Position numbers and translations under genes: made by a program. Under the pieces are notes generated by a model, which was not told the origin of the DNA, searched no databases, and saw only the letters and a program-made list of their open reading frames with translations. Shown piece after piece: positions 11,595-24,073 of a DNA stretch of 64,000 nt; within the stretch, counting starts at the first letter, position 1; each line of letters starts with the position of its first letter. The DNA is from Eutypa lata (Eukaryota; Ascomycota; Sordariomycetes; Xylariales; Diatrypaceae): assembly GCA_022661535.1 (NCBI GenBank), contig JAKULF010000004.1:3224001-3288000 (forward strand), read 5' to 3'.

Positions 11595-12571
11595 ATGATA
11601 GATAGAGTGTTTGGGAAGTCATGAGGATGAGTTGGTTACCTGATTAGAGGTAGTTAGTTAGTTGCAATGGATGTTCAGTGCAGTCGGGGAGGGGATAAAT
11701 TGGATGGTGCTGGCACTGTTGTTAGCTCCATTAGAAGAATACAATGTGCGTTTTGTGTCTCGTCGTCTATCTTGGTGAGAGGGCGGGTGGAAATGAAAGG
11801 AGGGAGAAGAGGAAGGAAAACAAAAGATTGCAGGTGAAAAGGGGGTCACCTCTTGCTGTTCGCAACTAGGCCAGACAACAGCCAGGTGATAGCAATAGGC
11901 ATGAACACATTCCCGTCAATCAGTTCTTACGTCCATGACAAAGTGATGGTATTGAACCTTAATTTCCAGTATGGGTGTAGCATTTTGTAAGACATACAAT
12001 CTATTTAACCAACTCACCTACTACCTAATCGTCCTCAGACACATGCACAATGTTGGTTACGGATCTTCAGAAAAGATGTGTTATGTGTTATCCGGATGAA
12101 GGTCCCCAAACGAGAAACGTTTGAATTATGCTTGACTCCTATCTATCTACCTATCAATGCATGCATGCCTAGAGAATCATTATCATTACCAAGATCAGGT
12201 TGGGAGACCCAGTATCCCCCCAAACTCCTAGCTATGAATGAATGCTGGTCGAGGAGAGAGCCGCCAGAAACTAGCACCCAGTCTCTCCGATGTGGTAGAT
12301 GCAATGAACGCTAACCCGAACCGCAAGTATCGTACGTGAATATTTCCTTATTTCTCTTCGCCCAGTGACTGCAGAGCGGTCGTGGATCTATGGCCTAAGA
12401 ATGGCCGTGATGGGTATATGCTCTAGGAGGGGCATTCCTTCACAACCTACGTCCCAACCAGCTCTCTGGATCCTTTCATGCAATTGGAGCTACCCTATAA
12501 TCCGCTCCTGTATCTGTTCGGCTGCTCTAGTATCAGAGGGTAAGTCCCAAATGCGCGCTCGCGATCGCTAC
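11595..12571. other. intergenic, convergent gene ends
   Basis: Shared downstream region of the Dabb gene (+) and the histidine kinase (-). Both genes end toward it. No gene, repeat or RNA recognised. Confidence 0.5.
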
Positions 12572-15500
12572 TCACTGCTGCGTTTCCGTGCCACTGTGCG
12601 TGTGGTCCTCTCGGCTCAACTGAGCCTCGTTCAGCGTCCGCACCACGCTCGTCATTTTCTCGATAAGTTCCGGCATTCTGAAGGGCTTCACGAGCATGTC
12701 ATCGCAGCCGGCAGCCTTCGCTTCCAAGATCTGCTCCACCCGCGCGTTAGCGCTCACGGCCACTATGGGTATCCGAGGTCCCTGCAGCTGGCCCTTCCTC
12801 TCCATTTCCCTTATATTCCGTGTACACGTGAGGCCGTCTTGTATCGGCATCTCAATATCCATGAGAATCAGATCCAGTGGTGTTTTGCCGCCGGCGCGTG
12901 TGGTGTGCTGGATCTTCTCCAGCGCCTCTAGCCCATGATTTGCGACTTCGACCGTATATCCATATTCAAGAAGCCCGCGCCTCGATATCTGTTGGTTGAT
13001 GAGGTTGTCTTCGACGATCAACACGCCGTTGATGTGAACCTTAACTGGTGCCGTCTCTGTTTCAAGAGACCTAGACTCATCTACGCTTGGAGTTGAACGA
13101 TTATGGCCACGAGTTATTCGCTCAACTACGTCGACGGTAGCCCTCGCCTCTCGGAGAGCTTCGGGATCAGGCATATGCGCCTCGATATAAAAGGCAAAAG
13201 TCGATCCATGGCCGGGCCGGGAAGCGACACCAATCGCACCATTCTGCATTTCTGTGAGCTGACGACTGATGAAAAGTCCAAGCCCCGAACTGTAGCATCC
13301 AGAGTCAGTAATTATCCTTAGTAGGTATTTTAGAGAGGTATGGGAGATGATCAGGAGCAATACATTCCCGAACATGCTCGTTTAAAGGATTTAAAGCGCC
13401 GAAGCTAGCTATAAAGGGAAGAAAATAACTAAGATTGCTTACCCGCCATATTTGACGTGGGTTTTGGCATTGGCTTGGGCGAATCGTTGAAACAGCGTAG
13501 ACATCTCCTCTTCTGTCATGCCTTGGCCTGTATCTGTCACTTTGAACATGAGATATATCTTGTCCTCCTCTGGTACTGACGGCAGCTTCGGTACATTGTC
13601 CAAGGGGATAGCTGCTGGAGGGATATACCGAACGGATGATGCTCCCTCCTTAGGACGAGTTTTCGAAGCGCTCACTTCTACGGATACGTTCCTCGCCGTT
13701 ACGTCCTTCGTGAACTTCAATGCATTTGTGAGTAGATTGATCAGGACTTGTTTCAAGCGCGAGGGGTCAAGGTCAAGAAAGTCAATGTCCAGGTCATGAT
13801 ACGATCGGTCAACTTCCATGGTTAAGTTAATGTCGACCCGACGAGCCTCCACTTCAAACATCTTGAATGCTTGTCGAACAACTTGGATTGGGTCGACTGT
13901 AGTTGGTGTCACAGCAAGGAGATGAGAGTCAAGCTTCGACATCGTCAATATGTCGTCAACTATGCGTTTTTGGTGTGCAGCACAGGCAATGATAATTTCC
14001 CCGCCCTCTATAGCATCTTTGAGCAGGCTAATAGCATGCGAGAAGGAACTAGTGATAGCCTCAGGAGCCTGAGGGCCTAGAGTCTTGACAAGGTCTTCGG
14101 CAAGCTCTTGAGCCTTTGTAAGAGAGCCAATTATGGTATCAGCAGCCTGAACGATGGCACTTAGAGGGTTGCGCATCTCGTGGGAGGTTATATCAATAAA
14201 ATTCTCCTATTCGCAGTCATCAAGGTTAGCAATGGGCCCATCAGGAAACTTCAGCGACTTTGGGGGCTATTTAGATATTGAAGAATTGAGGGAGCTAAAT
14301 AAAATAACATCACTTTCGGGTACCAACTCCCCCACCCTTATAACCATCAAAGGGGCCCCCAAAAGCTCCAAACACTTACCTGTTGGCGTTTTGATTCGAT
14401 AGCTTCGTCCTTCCGCTGCCGTTCTCTCTCAAGTTGCCATCGTTGGAGTGAAACATCGCTGAGGCAACCAGTAAAGGATCGGAGAGCACCCTCAGAATCG
14501 CGGACTGGCATGAAAGTCGCCACGACACACCGAGGTGCTGAAATGACATGTCCGGTCTTGTCCGTTGCGACACATGTCGTCTTCAGCCGAATCTCTATCG
14601 TATGGGTCTTTTCTTGTTCAATCAGCCCAGCTAATGTTTGTTGGAGGGTCGGTATATCAGCGTCGTCAACACAGTCGCGGAAGGGTTCGACCACGGTTTG
14701 TGTCAAATCCACTTTGTCGATGCCGCAGAACTCATAGAAAACGTTATTTGCTGAGATCAGTCGGCCTTCTAAGTCCATATCGTATAAGCCTACGGTCGCA
14801 AATTCCGCCATCCGCTTAAGATGCTCGGCTTGTTGGGCCCTTCGAATAGCTTCATCCGCAGCTTTCTTATGAAGAGTAACATCCGTTAAACAAGCAAGAA
14901 CCTGGTTGATATTGCCATCCAGCCCGCGTTCGGCTTTCAGAAATGCTAAAACATGTCGCTCATCCCCACTCTCTATTTCCAGATCCAAGCCTGCTTTCTC
15001 TAGGCTCGGAGAACTCCCAATTGGATGTTGCAACGGAGTTTCACCATCTACCGACCTGCGGACCCGAAATTCAATCGTACTCGACAGGTTTTTCCGTAGC
15101 TCTTCGTACGCACGTCGCACGTTCGGTTGATCCTCTTCGACAACGCAGGTGAGGAACGCCTCCGGGGACACCAAAGCGGTTTTGGGCTGCCCGGTTATGC
15201 GATACCACGAATCATTGGCAAATGTTAACCTGCCAAGACGATCACCAAAGCACATGCCGACGGGAATGAATTCAGCAATGGCCTGGAACTTTTGCATGGT
15301 TTCATTAGCCTGCTTTGTTCGAACTTCAAGCTTCTCCTTCAGTCTAGCTTGGTCGTAGGCAGCTTGTTCCGCCGTATTCCGACCCCTACGCGATTCTTCT
15401 TCAAGCAGTATCGTAGATGCCAAAGTCGAAGCTAGCTTTTGATTAAGCAAAGATACGAACTGCTGGTAATCATTATCAAAAGGTCGACAGGGGTTGAGCC

Positions 15501-16899
15501 CAAGGAGAAGAACCCCCGTCACGTATTCGTCCTTGGTTGGAAGTATGGGAAATATAATAGCCTCGCGACAAGGTGCCTTGAAGCCACGAGAATCCAGGCC
15601 CTCGAGTAGAAATGTTGGGAAAGTGCCATCTTTAGTCTGAATCAGGGTGGGACGGCGCAGGCCGATTGCTTTTCTGAAAGCAGAAGATAGGCCGCCATTA
15701 CCCTTGTCAAGAGACATCGTCGGCGGGATAATTGGATGGCCGTCTAGAACACCAAGACTACCTTCCAATCGACAAAGATTTTCAACGCCAGAATTAATGA
15801 CACTGTCTTCAACCGAATACAGGATGGCAAAAGGGACGTCGTGACTAGGTTCTACTGCAGCGAGATTTTGAACCAGCATCGCCCAATATGACTTAACGTC
15901 ACGCGCCGTAACTAGCATATCACCCAATTCGATGAGCATTTTAGTGCGCCTTTCCCAGAGTCGACTAGAAGTTGTATCAATGACAGCATGTATGAAGCCA
16001 AGGCACCTTTTATCCTCGGTGATGGGAACGATGGTCCATTTAACGTGCGTCTCTGCAAAGGTCCCATCCGCCTTCTCAACAAAGACACACCATTCATGCT
16101 CATCTTTAGTATGCTGTCTAGAAGCACTTGCGTGCATCGTCTGCTTCAGCTCCTCGCAGAAGTCGGGCCATATATCATCAACGGGTCGGCCTAACTTGCT
16201 CGGATGCTTGGAGCCGCGAAGCTTTCTGCTAAACGCTTCATTGTATAGCGTTGTTAGTTCATTTCCCCAGTATATAGCGATCGGACGAGAATCGGCCAGG
16301 ATCTGGTTAAACGACTGCTGGAGTAATGAAGGCCAGTCCCACATAGGACCGAGCGGTGTTGAGGCCCAGTCGAAACTGTTGACTACATCAACAAAAGGCT
16401 CCTGCTTCCGCGTGAAGTCTGGAAGCACCCAGTTCTGGTTTGTATCAGTGGAAGAACGACGGGAAGGATAAAGTTCTGTTGTGGCAGTATGCAAAAGGCC
16501 ACTACTCGGCTCACGTTTATGGTGAAGTTCGTAATGGTCATCTTCTAATGACGGAAGCTGATGGTTGCTACCAAGAACGATCCATCTATTTCGAACCACT
16601 GACCGCGTCCACCGTTTGTTCATATACGTGATATTAGTCCACGACGCTCCTCCATCGGGAAAATCACCACCCCCGACCCAGGTCCAAAAGGCTCCATCGC
16701 GCAGCTGAAGAGTACCATCCAATGTATCATACAAAGCTTTGTCCGCGCGCAAGACGGGGTTTGCGTAGACTATAACCAACTCTTGAGATGATTCAGTTAC
16801 AGGGAGGGGAGAATGCGGGGGAAGCTCGACGATGAAAGTTGGTCGGGCATCAGCTTCGAGCAGCTCAACAACACCGATATCGGGGACAGACGGATTCAT
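12572..16899 (-). CDS. hybrid sensor histidine kinase (PAS/GAF-like, HisKA, HATPase, REC)
   Basis: Three exons read on the minus strand, 16899-14380, 14206-13443 and 13289-12572, give 1333 residues. The N-terminal 500 or so residues hold PAS/GAF-like sensor segments, including the fungal phrase FDWASTPLGPMWDWP. Two further PAS domains follow (about 560-690 and 700-830). The dimerisation H-box is FIDITSHEMRNPLSAI with the phospho-acceptor His at about 849. The ATPase N-box is INLLTNALKFT, followed by DTGQGM, LFQRFAQ and GSGLGLFISRQL. The receiver domain runs from VLIVEDNLINQQ; LILMDIEMP holds the phospho-acceptor Asp at about 1239, and LVKPF the conserved Lys. No membrane segment is seen, so a soluble sensor feeding a Ypd1-type phosphorelay is likely. 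The signal is unknown. The start at 16899 is the last ATG before the conserved region; an upstream in-frame ATG at 16947 is possible. Intron 2 resembles an intron of another gene (see findings). Confidence 0.93.
13290..13442 (-). repeat. intron 2 of histidine kinase, candidate introner-like element
   Basis: 153-nt GT-AG intron. It shares a 15-mer (plus-strand 13335-13349) and several shorter blocks, in the same order, with the 172-nt intron at 40239-40410 of the kinase-like gene. Confidence 0.55.
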
Positions 16900-19633
16900 G
16901 ATAAAGTACGTGCGTAGAAGGTTGACGTCGATGTCAATATATAACACTCATAAACAGATCGTCAGGCACCGGGGGGTTGGCTGCACAGTGGGAGCTAGGG
17001 ATCTGCACTAGCTCTAAGGAGGGTTGGTGGTGAGCGATGCATTCTATAAGCCGTCTAGCTGGGCGACAATGCCGTCAGAGTCGCATGACCCTTGTAATAC
17101 AATAGTGAGCGATAACGGGAAATAAACCAAGCAATCAGGCAATGCGATATGCGGTGTTGTACAAGATATGCAAGCACTTGCCGTGCGTGTGTCGGTCCAG
17201 TCAATCGGGTTAGGGACGAAGCCGCGACTAACTAGGGGTTCTGCAGGTGAAGAAGGGGGACAGTAGGGATTAAGGTTGATGTCATGACTACTCTATAGAG
17301 ATAGCTCAATACGTAAAGGCAAGAATAAGAGTTCTCGAGTTACTGACTTATTAGATATGTTAAGTAGGGTAGAGATAGTTAAAAATTTTGGAAAGTTTGG
17401 AGGGGTTATAGTTACTATTTGGTAGAATCTCCAGTAGGCCTAACTCCTTTCGAAGTGTCAAATGGGGAAGAAGAAGGGTGTCCTTGCCAACGTACATGTA
17501 TGTATGCATAACTACGTTACAGTAGAAATAACTCCCTTAGGTACCTACCTACCTATACAGCAGGCCGTTATTTAAGTGGGATCTACTTCGTACTATCTCG
17601 GGCCTTGGCAACCCCCATGTAAGACCTACTAGTCTCTCTATCTAGCCTAAACTAGCCTAATGTCGATGATGATGGATGGACCTCCCGAATTTCAGGGAAA
17701 ATCCCCAAGCTTGAAAATGAGGGGTTAAAGCCTTATATCATGTTGCCAGTAAGCTTATATAAATATATTACGGTCTGATCTCATTAAAAGTCACAGTAGA
17801 CATAAGTCTCCTCATAACTACATACTTAGGTACGTATTCTGTAACAGAAATATAGCAAGAAAACTGCCTACACCAGTTGACGACACTACCTAGGTATGTA
17901 GGTAGTCACTATCATTCAGGTTCGAGTTGAAGATTAATCATTGTTTCTTATATTGTCGTCAATTTAAGCAGCATATTGTCTTTTTTTTTTGATATAGTCT
18001 AGACTATAGGCGATAGACCAAAACACATATGAGCATAGGCACGTTATATGTGATGGACGGCACGTAAAAGGTTACATTTTGTAGCTATTATGGATAGGCG
18101 GTTAACCCTTGTCTGAATCGTATATAAGCATGAAAATATGCATTACAAGGACAAACTGCATACCTGCTCTATTGTCCAAGCTGTGATGAGGATCAAATCC
18201 TTTCATACCAGCAATGCAATCTTTAATGGTTCGGAATACACCGCCTAGACTTGTTTGGCTTCTCTTTCATCACATAGTTATCTTTGCATGCATTATATAA
18301 ACAACATGTGTCGGGAAGTGAGACCTAAGCCTTGGTAACGTTATAATGGAATGATATCTTATGAAATTACTTATAGTTGAACATTGCTACTTGATTATTA
18401 TAGGAATAAATCTGCAGTCATTGTCTTGCCTTAGTCGGCTCTTATATCCGCTCAGAAGCTGACAAGTCGACAAAAAGGGGCTTGAGCCACCTATCCACTT
18501 AATATCGAATGATCGTGGACCACTTATTAATTAGTTAGTTACGTATCGCCCGAAAATGACATAGCCTCTTAACGACAATCATAAATCAGAAGCGTTTTCG
18601 AAATTCTGTTTATGGTTGGCTCTGCAGATTACGTCTATCGTTTGCTGTTCTTGTGCCTAGTTAACTCACCTATGGTGTAATTATGCGCCATTAACACCCA
18701 GCTTCGTTATATCACCAGCAGCATCCTATCTCTACATGCGGTCTTAGAAGGAAGCGCAGAACCACTCAAGGTAGTAATGAACCGACAAAGTTTGAGCTCT
18801 TGTAATAAAAGCTTAATTATCATTGACCATCGAGGGATAGGCCGGGTACCTCCAAAGAAAATATCGGGTACAGCCAGACACCCAGAATATGATTGAGCGT
18901 GTATTAGCAGCGGTCAATCTTTGTTGGCACTGCCTCTGAGCAAACTGCAATGTTTTATTATAACAGGGGTGAAAGTTCATTAATTTCTAACAGTTGGTGA
19001 AGCTTGAAGTCTAGTCAGATGATATATTGCATCAGTAGGAGACGCTTGACGAACTACGTTTCTCGCGGGAGACAGCAATATCAACACGATATCTCAAGGC
19101 TCTAATCTAGGATGGGTTGTAAAAATGCTTTAGATGGCCTTCAAAACAACCGATCTTATAAAGGGGGACTACGTTGAAAAAGGGGCAACTTCCACGAAGT
19201 TTCTTACATATTTATAGGTACAGGGAAGGATGCAACAAAAATATAAATAATTGTTTATTAACTCCCAGCACTGCCATCAAGCCTTGGGGGTAGATATGTG
19301 TAACAAATCGCCTCTTGTTCGAGCTGTATATTGAAAGGGGTTTACAGTTGTAATATCCTTTACATATTCTTAGATATGACATAACATACTTGTATTAAAA
19401 AAATCATATATAGTGGTCTAATTACACATTATGTTATTCTAGTAACAATGGAGGTTATCACCAAATCAAACAGCATATAACATTAGGACTTGAGTAAAAT
19501 TGTTAAAATATCTCATAAGGTTTCTCAGGCCCTTGGGTCATACAGTATGGCCAGACAAATCAGTATGCGACGTAAAAACCCCCAATCTGACAGCGTTTAT
19601 CACAACTTCCATCCGAGACACTACACAAGCATC
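16900..19633. other. intergenic 2.7 kb, AT-rich, gene-free
   Basis: About 300 nt of probable 5' leader/promoter for the histidine kinase lie at the left. The remainder is AT-rich, with stops in every frame and no frame over about 60 codons. Palindromic TACCTAGGTA-type motifs occur near 17540 and 17885. I see no transposon ends, RNA gene or conserved frame. Confidence 0.55.
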
Positions 19634-20206
19634 TTAAAGCTCTCCTTCCATAACACGCTCCTCCCCGCGGCGTCCCATGAACTCAACATATCTGTCACTT
19701 ATAAGCCACTGCCCACTAGCACCTGGTAGGCTCTCCATGCCCTCGACCAAGGTGAGAGTATCGACGTATTTCCCCCACGCCGTGATCTCACTACCCTCCC
19801 ATTTCCCCTGCCCGAAGTGGATGCCAGTGAAATAAGTCACGGCATCCGCACTCTTACCATCTGCGGATATAGAGATGGTTTGCGTCGTCAGCGCATGTTG
19901 AGTCACGACCGGGGTTAGCCTTTTTGTGCTCTCGTTAATTAGTAACATAACTATTGCGTGCGGTCGTTCTTGGCTACGCTTCACCGGTGTCCAGAAAGCC
20001 TAACACTGCAGAGCCACTCACCTCTTTTGTATGGCGTTCGCGACGTTCTGCACGCCCTTCAGATTCCTATCGAATGGGTACCTCCCATCGACGTCCTGCG
20101 TGAAGATATCTTCTAGTAGGCTGAAATTCTTCGTGTCTAGCGCGATGCAGTATCCAGAGATGGTGTTCTTGATCGCGAAATAATCTATTGGATTCGATGG
20201 CGACAT
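19634..20206 (-). CDS. SnoaL-like / NTF2-fold protein
   Basis: Two exons, 20206-20022 and 19919-19634, joined in phase AG|G, give 156 residues. The N terminus (IDYFAIKNTISGYCIALDTK, followed by FSLLEDIFTQDVDGRYPF) is the helix 1-2 signature of the SnoaL_4 / NTF2-like cone fold. The second exon has TPVVTQHALTTQTISI and ends in the sheet strand QWLISDRYVEFMG. Members are cyclases, dehydratases (scytalone dehydratase type) or ligand-binding proteins, often in fungal secondary metabolism; the reaction here cannot be assigned. The joint through the 102-nt intron makes RLTPVVTQHA. The gene stands alone between long non-coding stretches. Confidence 0.83.
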
Positions 20207-21567
20207 TTCCCTAGTTTCTAGCTATCGATGTTGTTGCGGGGATTAGGTACTCAATATTGAAATGGTGTAGGGGAGGATGATGTATTGAAAGTTGACAACT
20301 GGAAACTCGCTCAAGGCGTTGGGGAGGTCCGGCGCACTTGACTTTAACCGGAGAACAACCACTCCGGACCTCTATATAATTGGACAAGATCCCCTTGAGT
20401 GCATATGGCAGCTGCATGCATGTTCAAGTAAGTTGGACACCGCGTAATGTTGGTGGGGTATTCTACCTTTCCGGGAAAGGGGGAAAGCAAAGAAAAAGGC
20501 ATACTCACCGGATCTCCTTAACATGTATGTATTCATTTCAAGATTACCCATACCTTAAAATGTAGGTTGTAGATATCAAGAAAGGGAATGGGAATATAGA
20601 GAAGATTTGGTGACCTTGAGTATAGGTTTGTCGGTGTGGTGTCAATGTCTGAGAATAATAGGGGAAATCATCCTTCAGTCACAGGCGCCCCGTTTACTCT
20701 AGCATGGGTAGAATAACCATTTAGAATTTACCGTTTTGCCATGGTATAGACTACAATACATCATCGCAATACATTTCAATATTCTGCCGACAAACCAAAA
20801 TAACAAATTACGTGGTTCTAGGGAGATAATTTCCGGTATTGACACTCGCATGAAGAATCCAATCTGTAACTTCTCATACTTCAGTAATGCATTCCTTCTG
20901 AATATAATATACCTGATATTTCCTTCAGACAGTAGCAGAACAAAAGCAGAGCTCTGTTATACAGTGGTAGCCATTTCTTTGTCTAAACGTTGTCTTGACC
21001 AGGGCAATAGACAAGTAGTGTCACATCGCAATATTACCTGTCACAATTGCTATTATACTCCAACTTGGGAATATATTTCAAGAAAGCTGTTCAATAGCAC
21101 ACATCCTAATGATGGACATCTCTATGAACAATACTTCTGTGTGAGGCCCCAAGACCTCCAACGAAGATACACTTAATCTTAGATCCTATAATATTGTTGA
21201 TCTGGTTTTAATATGGGACCGAGGGAAGGGCTTCCCTCACTCTAGCAAGCCGACAAGTGTGAGAATATATCTGCTATATCTGCTACACCGCTTAGATTCA
21301 CGATTTGACAGCTCATATGTTTCATGACGACACATATCCAGAGCTAGACAAAGACCTGCAAGTAAATGGTATACTGCGTTGACTAGGTGAAATTCATAAG
21401 TAAAAGTAGTATCAAAGCTCGTATCCCCACCAGGATTTCAGTTTTCATCGAATATACACAACTAGTCCACCAAGTGATTTACCAGTCTCTACATATATAC
21501 CAAGAGACAAGAGCAGAAAGAAATTCAATTTAAGAAGCGCCCTCCCCCTCCTCCCCCTCCAAAAACC
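20207..21567. other. intergenic 1.4 kb between divergent genes
   Basis: Divergent promoter region of the SnoaL-like gene (-) and the two-helix membrane protein (+). A 146-codon frame at 20736-21176 has no family resemblance, lies in AT-rich DNA and is not called. Confidence 0.5.
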
Positions 21568-22737
21568 ATGTCGCCCCTCCGCGGCCTCTTCACCAAAGCA
21601 GACGCGCACCTCGTCGCACTAAGCGCGACCCTCCTCAACCCACTGCGGACGATCCTGGACCCAGCCCACGAGCCCGAGGCAGCATGGGGGGTCTTCTGGC
21701 GCCTAGCCTTCGGAGTGCTCGCCTTCGACGCGCTCCTGAGCTTCATCTTAGCCCTGGTGGTGGGCGTCGTTGTGGGGCAACACTCGCACCTCCCTGCTGC
21801 TGCTGAAGAGACCCTCTCAATACTTGCGCGGGTGAGGGGCTGCAGCATCGCGTATGCCGTCGTCTGCGGGACCTGCTTCGTCGTTGGCCTCGTGCTCTTG
21901 GTGCGCATCGATTACTTCAGGAACAGCGCGGTCCCGCCCTTGCCCCTGAGCCGCCGCTACGTCCCGCCGGGGGCCTGGATCCCTGATCTCGAAGCGGAGG
22001 AGATGGAGGCGCGGGTTTCGGCTTCGACGTTCTATTCGATGGATCCGAAGGTATCCGATGCGCGGGATCACAGTGTAGATCTTCCTCGTGCTGGGTTGAG
22101 CGAGCTTGATGGGGCCAGTATCCGTCGGGTGGCGAGTCTGCAAGGATTGCAGCAGTCCTCCTATACCACCGTTCGAAATTCCTACCAAAACGCTCCTGCC
22201 GAGGCAGACGTAGGTTACGATTCGTTCCGCAACAGCTCGATCTCGCCAACGAGCAGACCCTCCCTCTCCCCCCTGGTATCTCCCGATGCATCCCCCTTAA
22301 TACTAGCCCAGCAGCACGCCCCGTCCAAGGCTGGAAGAGCTAAGAGCAACATTAGGGGAAAACACTCGTTTCAGAAGTCGGGGTCCGGCTCGAGAGATAA
22401 GTTGAAAGGCATCGACAAATCCAGTCGGCCGAACAGCTGCGCAACTGCAATCTCTGCGACGACGTCAGCAGCTGGCGGGCGCAGGTCGGAAGACGCGCGC
22501 GCTACCCACGATGCGGAGATCCACAGCGATACGCGACATTACAGTGAGGTCGCGGGAGGTCCTTCGAGTCAGCTTCGGGCTAGTGTCAGGAGCACGGCGG
22601 AAGGTGCTTATCACCCGGCTGTCGTAGATAGTATGGAGCGATCTAGCAAGTACCTCAGTGAGCGCATGGACGAGCGCAGGAGGCGTAGTAACACTCATTC
22701 TCGTGATTTATCCCACCCGCAACCGGACTGGATTTGA
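21568..22737 (+). CDS. uncharacterised fungal two-helix membrane protein
   Basis: Single-exon frame of 389 residues that I do not recognise by family. The visible plan is a short N-terminal amphipathic stretch, a hydrophobic helix at about residues 43-69 (LAFGVLAFDALLSFILALVV), a short loop, and a second helix at about 91-116 ending in IDYFRN. A roughly 270-residue hydrophilic Ser/Arg-rich tail follows, apparently disordered (many RP, SPT, SSRP motifs) and with clusters of possible phosphorylation sites. Codon use is GC-rich and gene-like through the N-terminal half, and the frame is unbroken, so it is likely real. A membrane-anchored cytosolic tail suggests a scaffold or regulator, which is only inference. 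Confidence 0.72.
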   Translation: MSPLRGLFTKADAHLVALSATLLNPLRTILDPAHEPEAAWGVFWRLAFGVLAFDALLSFILALVVGVVVGQHSHLPAAAEETLSILARVRGCSIAYAVVCGTCFVVGLVLLVRIDYFRNSAVPPLPLSRRYVPPGAWIPDLEAEEMEARVSASTFYSMDPKVSDARDHSVDLPRAGLSELDGASIRRVASLQGLQQSSYTTVRNSYQNAPAEADVGYDSFRNSSISPTSRPSLSPLVSPDASPLILAQQHAPSKAGRAKSNIRGKHSFQKSGSGSRDKLKGIDKSSRPNSCATAISATTSAAGGRRSEDARATHDAEIHSDTRHYSEVAGGPSSQLRASVRSTAEGAYHPAVVDSMERSSKYLSERMDERRRRSNTHSRDLSHPQPDWI

Positions 22738-23132
22738 AACGGACGTTCGCTGGGCGCTGGGCGCTGGTCGTGTGGTTGAATGTGGAATATGAGCAATGAA
22801 TATTACGAAATGTCTCCTGCCTTGCAAAGTTTCGATCATGGCACAAAGAGAGCCCAGATGTATTAGTAGGTAATCACTGTCACTTGAAATATGGAAGCAG
22901 TTTCGACAGGAAATACTTGATTAGACAGCAGATATAACCTTAGTTACAAGAATTCACAACAGAAGCCCCGAATCATAATATTATAGTGAGGAACGTACAA
23001 TTGCTATGCACGAGAGTCTAAATTGAGTAGTGTCTATATATATATATATATATCCCCCCAAATCCGCCACGATTTGATCACCCCCTAATTAGAATTAGAG
23101 AGTTGCCACTGTACTCATATCAAGATAGGCAA
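22738..23132. other. intergenic, convergent gene ends, TA microsatellite
   Basis: Shared 3' region. A (TA)n run lies at 23035-23053. No gene seen. Confidence 0.6.
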
Positions 23133-24073
23133 TCAAAACGCGCCCTCCTGAGCGCGGTCAAACACCTGCACAACATCATCATGCCCATTACTCAGGGCCA
23201 ACTCCCTCGCGAAGGCATAGTTAATCTCCTCCTCGTCCTCATGGTCGGCGCAATGATCAAGCAAATACGCAACGACGTCGCGGTGGCCCTCGGCGGCGGC
23301 GGCGAGGAGCAGGGTCTCGACGACCTTGCAGCTTTTTGATGCCGTCGCGGTGCTGCCGCTGCCGCTGCCACTATCGACGTCCATAGATACCCCCTCCCCA
23401 TCTTCGCCGCTGCTTCTCGGCTTGAACAGATCGCCGAAGACATCGCCGCACAGTAACTCTTCGATTAGAACGAAGCTGCGTCCGCAGAGCGCGTGGTGTA
23501 GGATGTTGCGGCCGCTGTGGTCTGCTAGGTGCAGGTTCGCGCCCCGCTTGAGGAGGTCGTGCACGGCGTAGTAGTCCCCGTTCGCGGCTGCTGCGTGGAG
23601 GGCGGTCATGCCGCGCACGTCGGCGTTGTTGATCAGCTGGTGGAGGATTGTGGGTTCTTCTTCGAGGAACCGCGTTTGGAAGAGGCAGTAACCTAGGACG
23701 TCTGTGGAGATGGGAGGGGATGTTAGTATAGTGTCAATGCTAACTTAGTTATGGTGGAGTGGTAGTAAAAAGAAAAGGGGGGAGGTAGGGAAAAGGGGAG
23801 GAGGGAAGAGGGAGGGAAAGAAAAAGGAAAAGAAAGGAAAGCTAGGAGAAAGTTAAAACTTCAAAAAAGGGCGAGCGTACCTTGTGCATTATGATCGATA
23901 GCAATGTGGATGAGGGTCTTGTCCTCCTCGTCTCTAGTCGACGCCATCAGAACAGCCTTGGGTATGTGGCTTTCGTCGCGGAGTTTGGTGATTAGGAGGT
24001 CGAGCTGCTGGACGTTGTTCTCGCGAGTGAAAGCGATGAGCTCGTTCTGGTCGGCAAGAGCGATGGCAATCAT
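23133..24073 (-). CDS. ankyrin-repeat protein
   Basis: Two exons, 24073-23881 and 23701-23133, spliced G|AC, give 253 residues. The best repeat is RGMTALHAAAANGDYYAVHD followed by LLKRGANLHLADHSGRNILHHAL. A third repeat is VVETLLLAAAAEGHRDVVAYLL, interrupted before it by an acidic Gly/Ser low-complexity insert (about residues 165-185). Degenerate repeats probably extend toward the N terminus (TLIHIAIDHNAQ). Ankyrin stacks bind other proteins; nothing here points to a partner. The 179-nt intron is purine-rich on the plus strand. Small free-standing ankyrin proteins are common and fast-evolving in fungi. Confidence 0.85.

Noticed and set aside
20736..21176. 146-codon plus-strand frame
   Set aside because: AT-rich, no domain or repeat pattern, codon usage unlike neighbouring genes, no splice partners.
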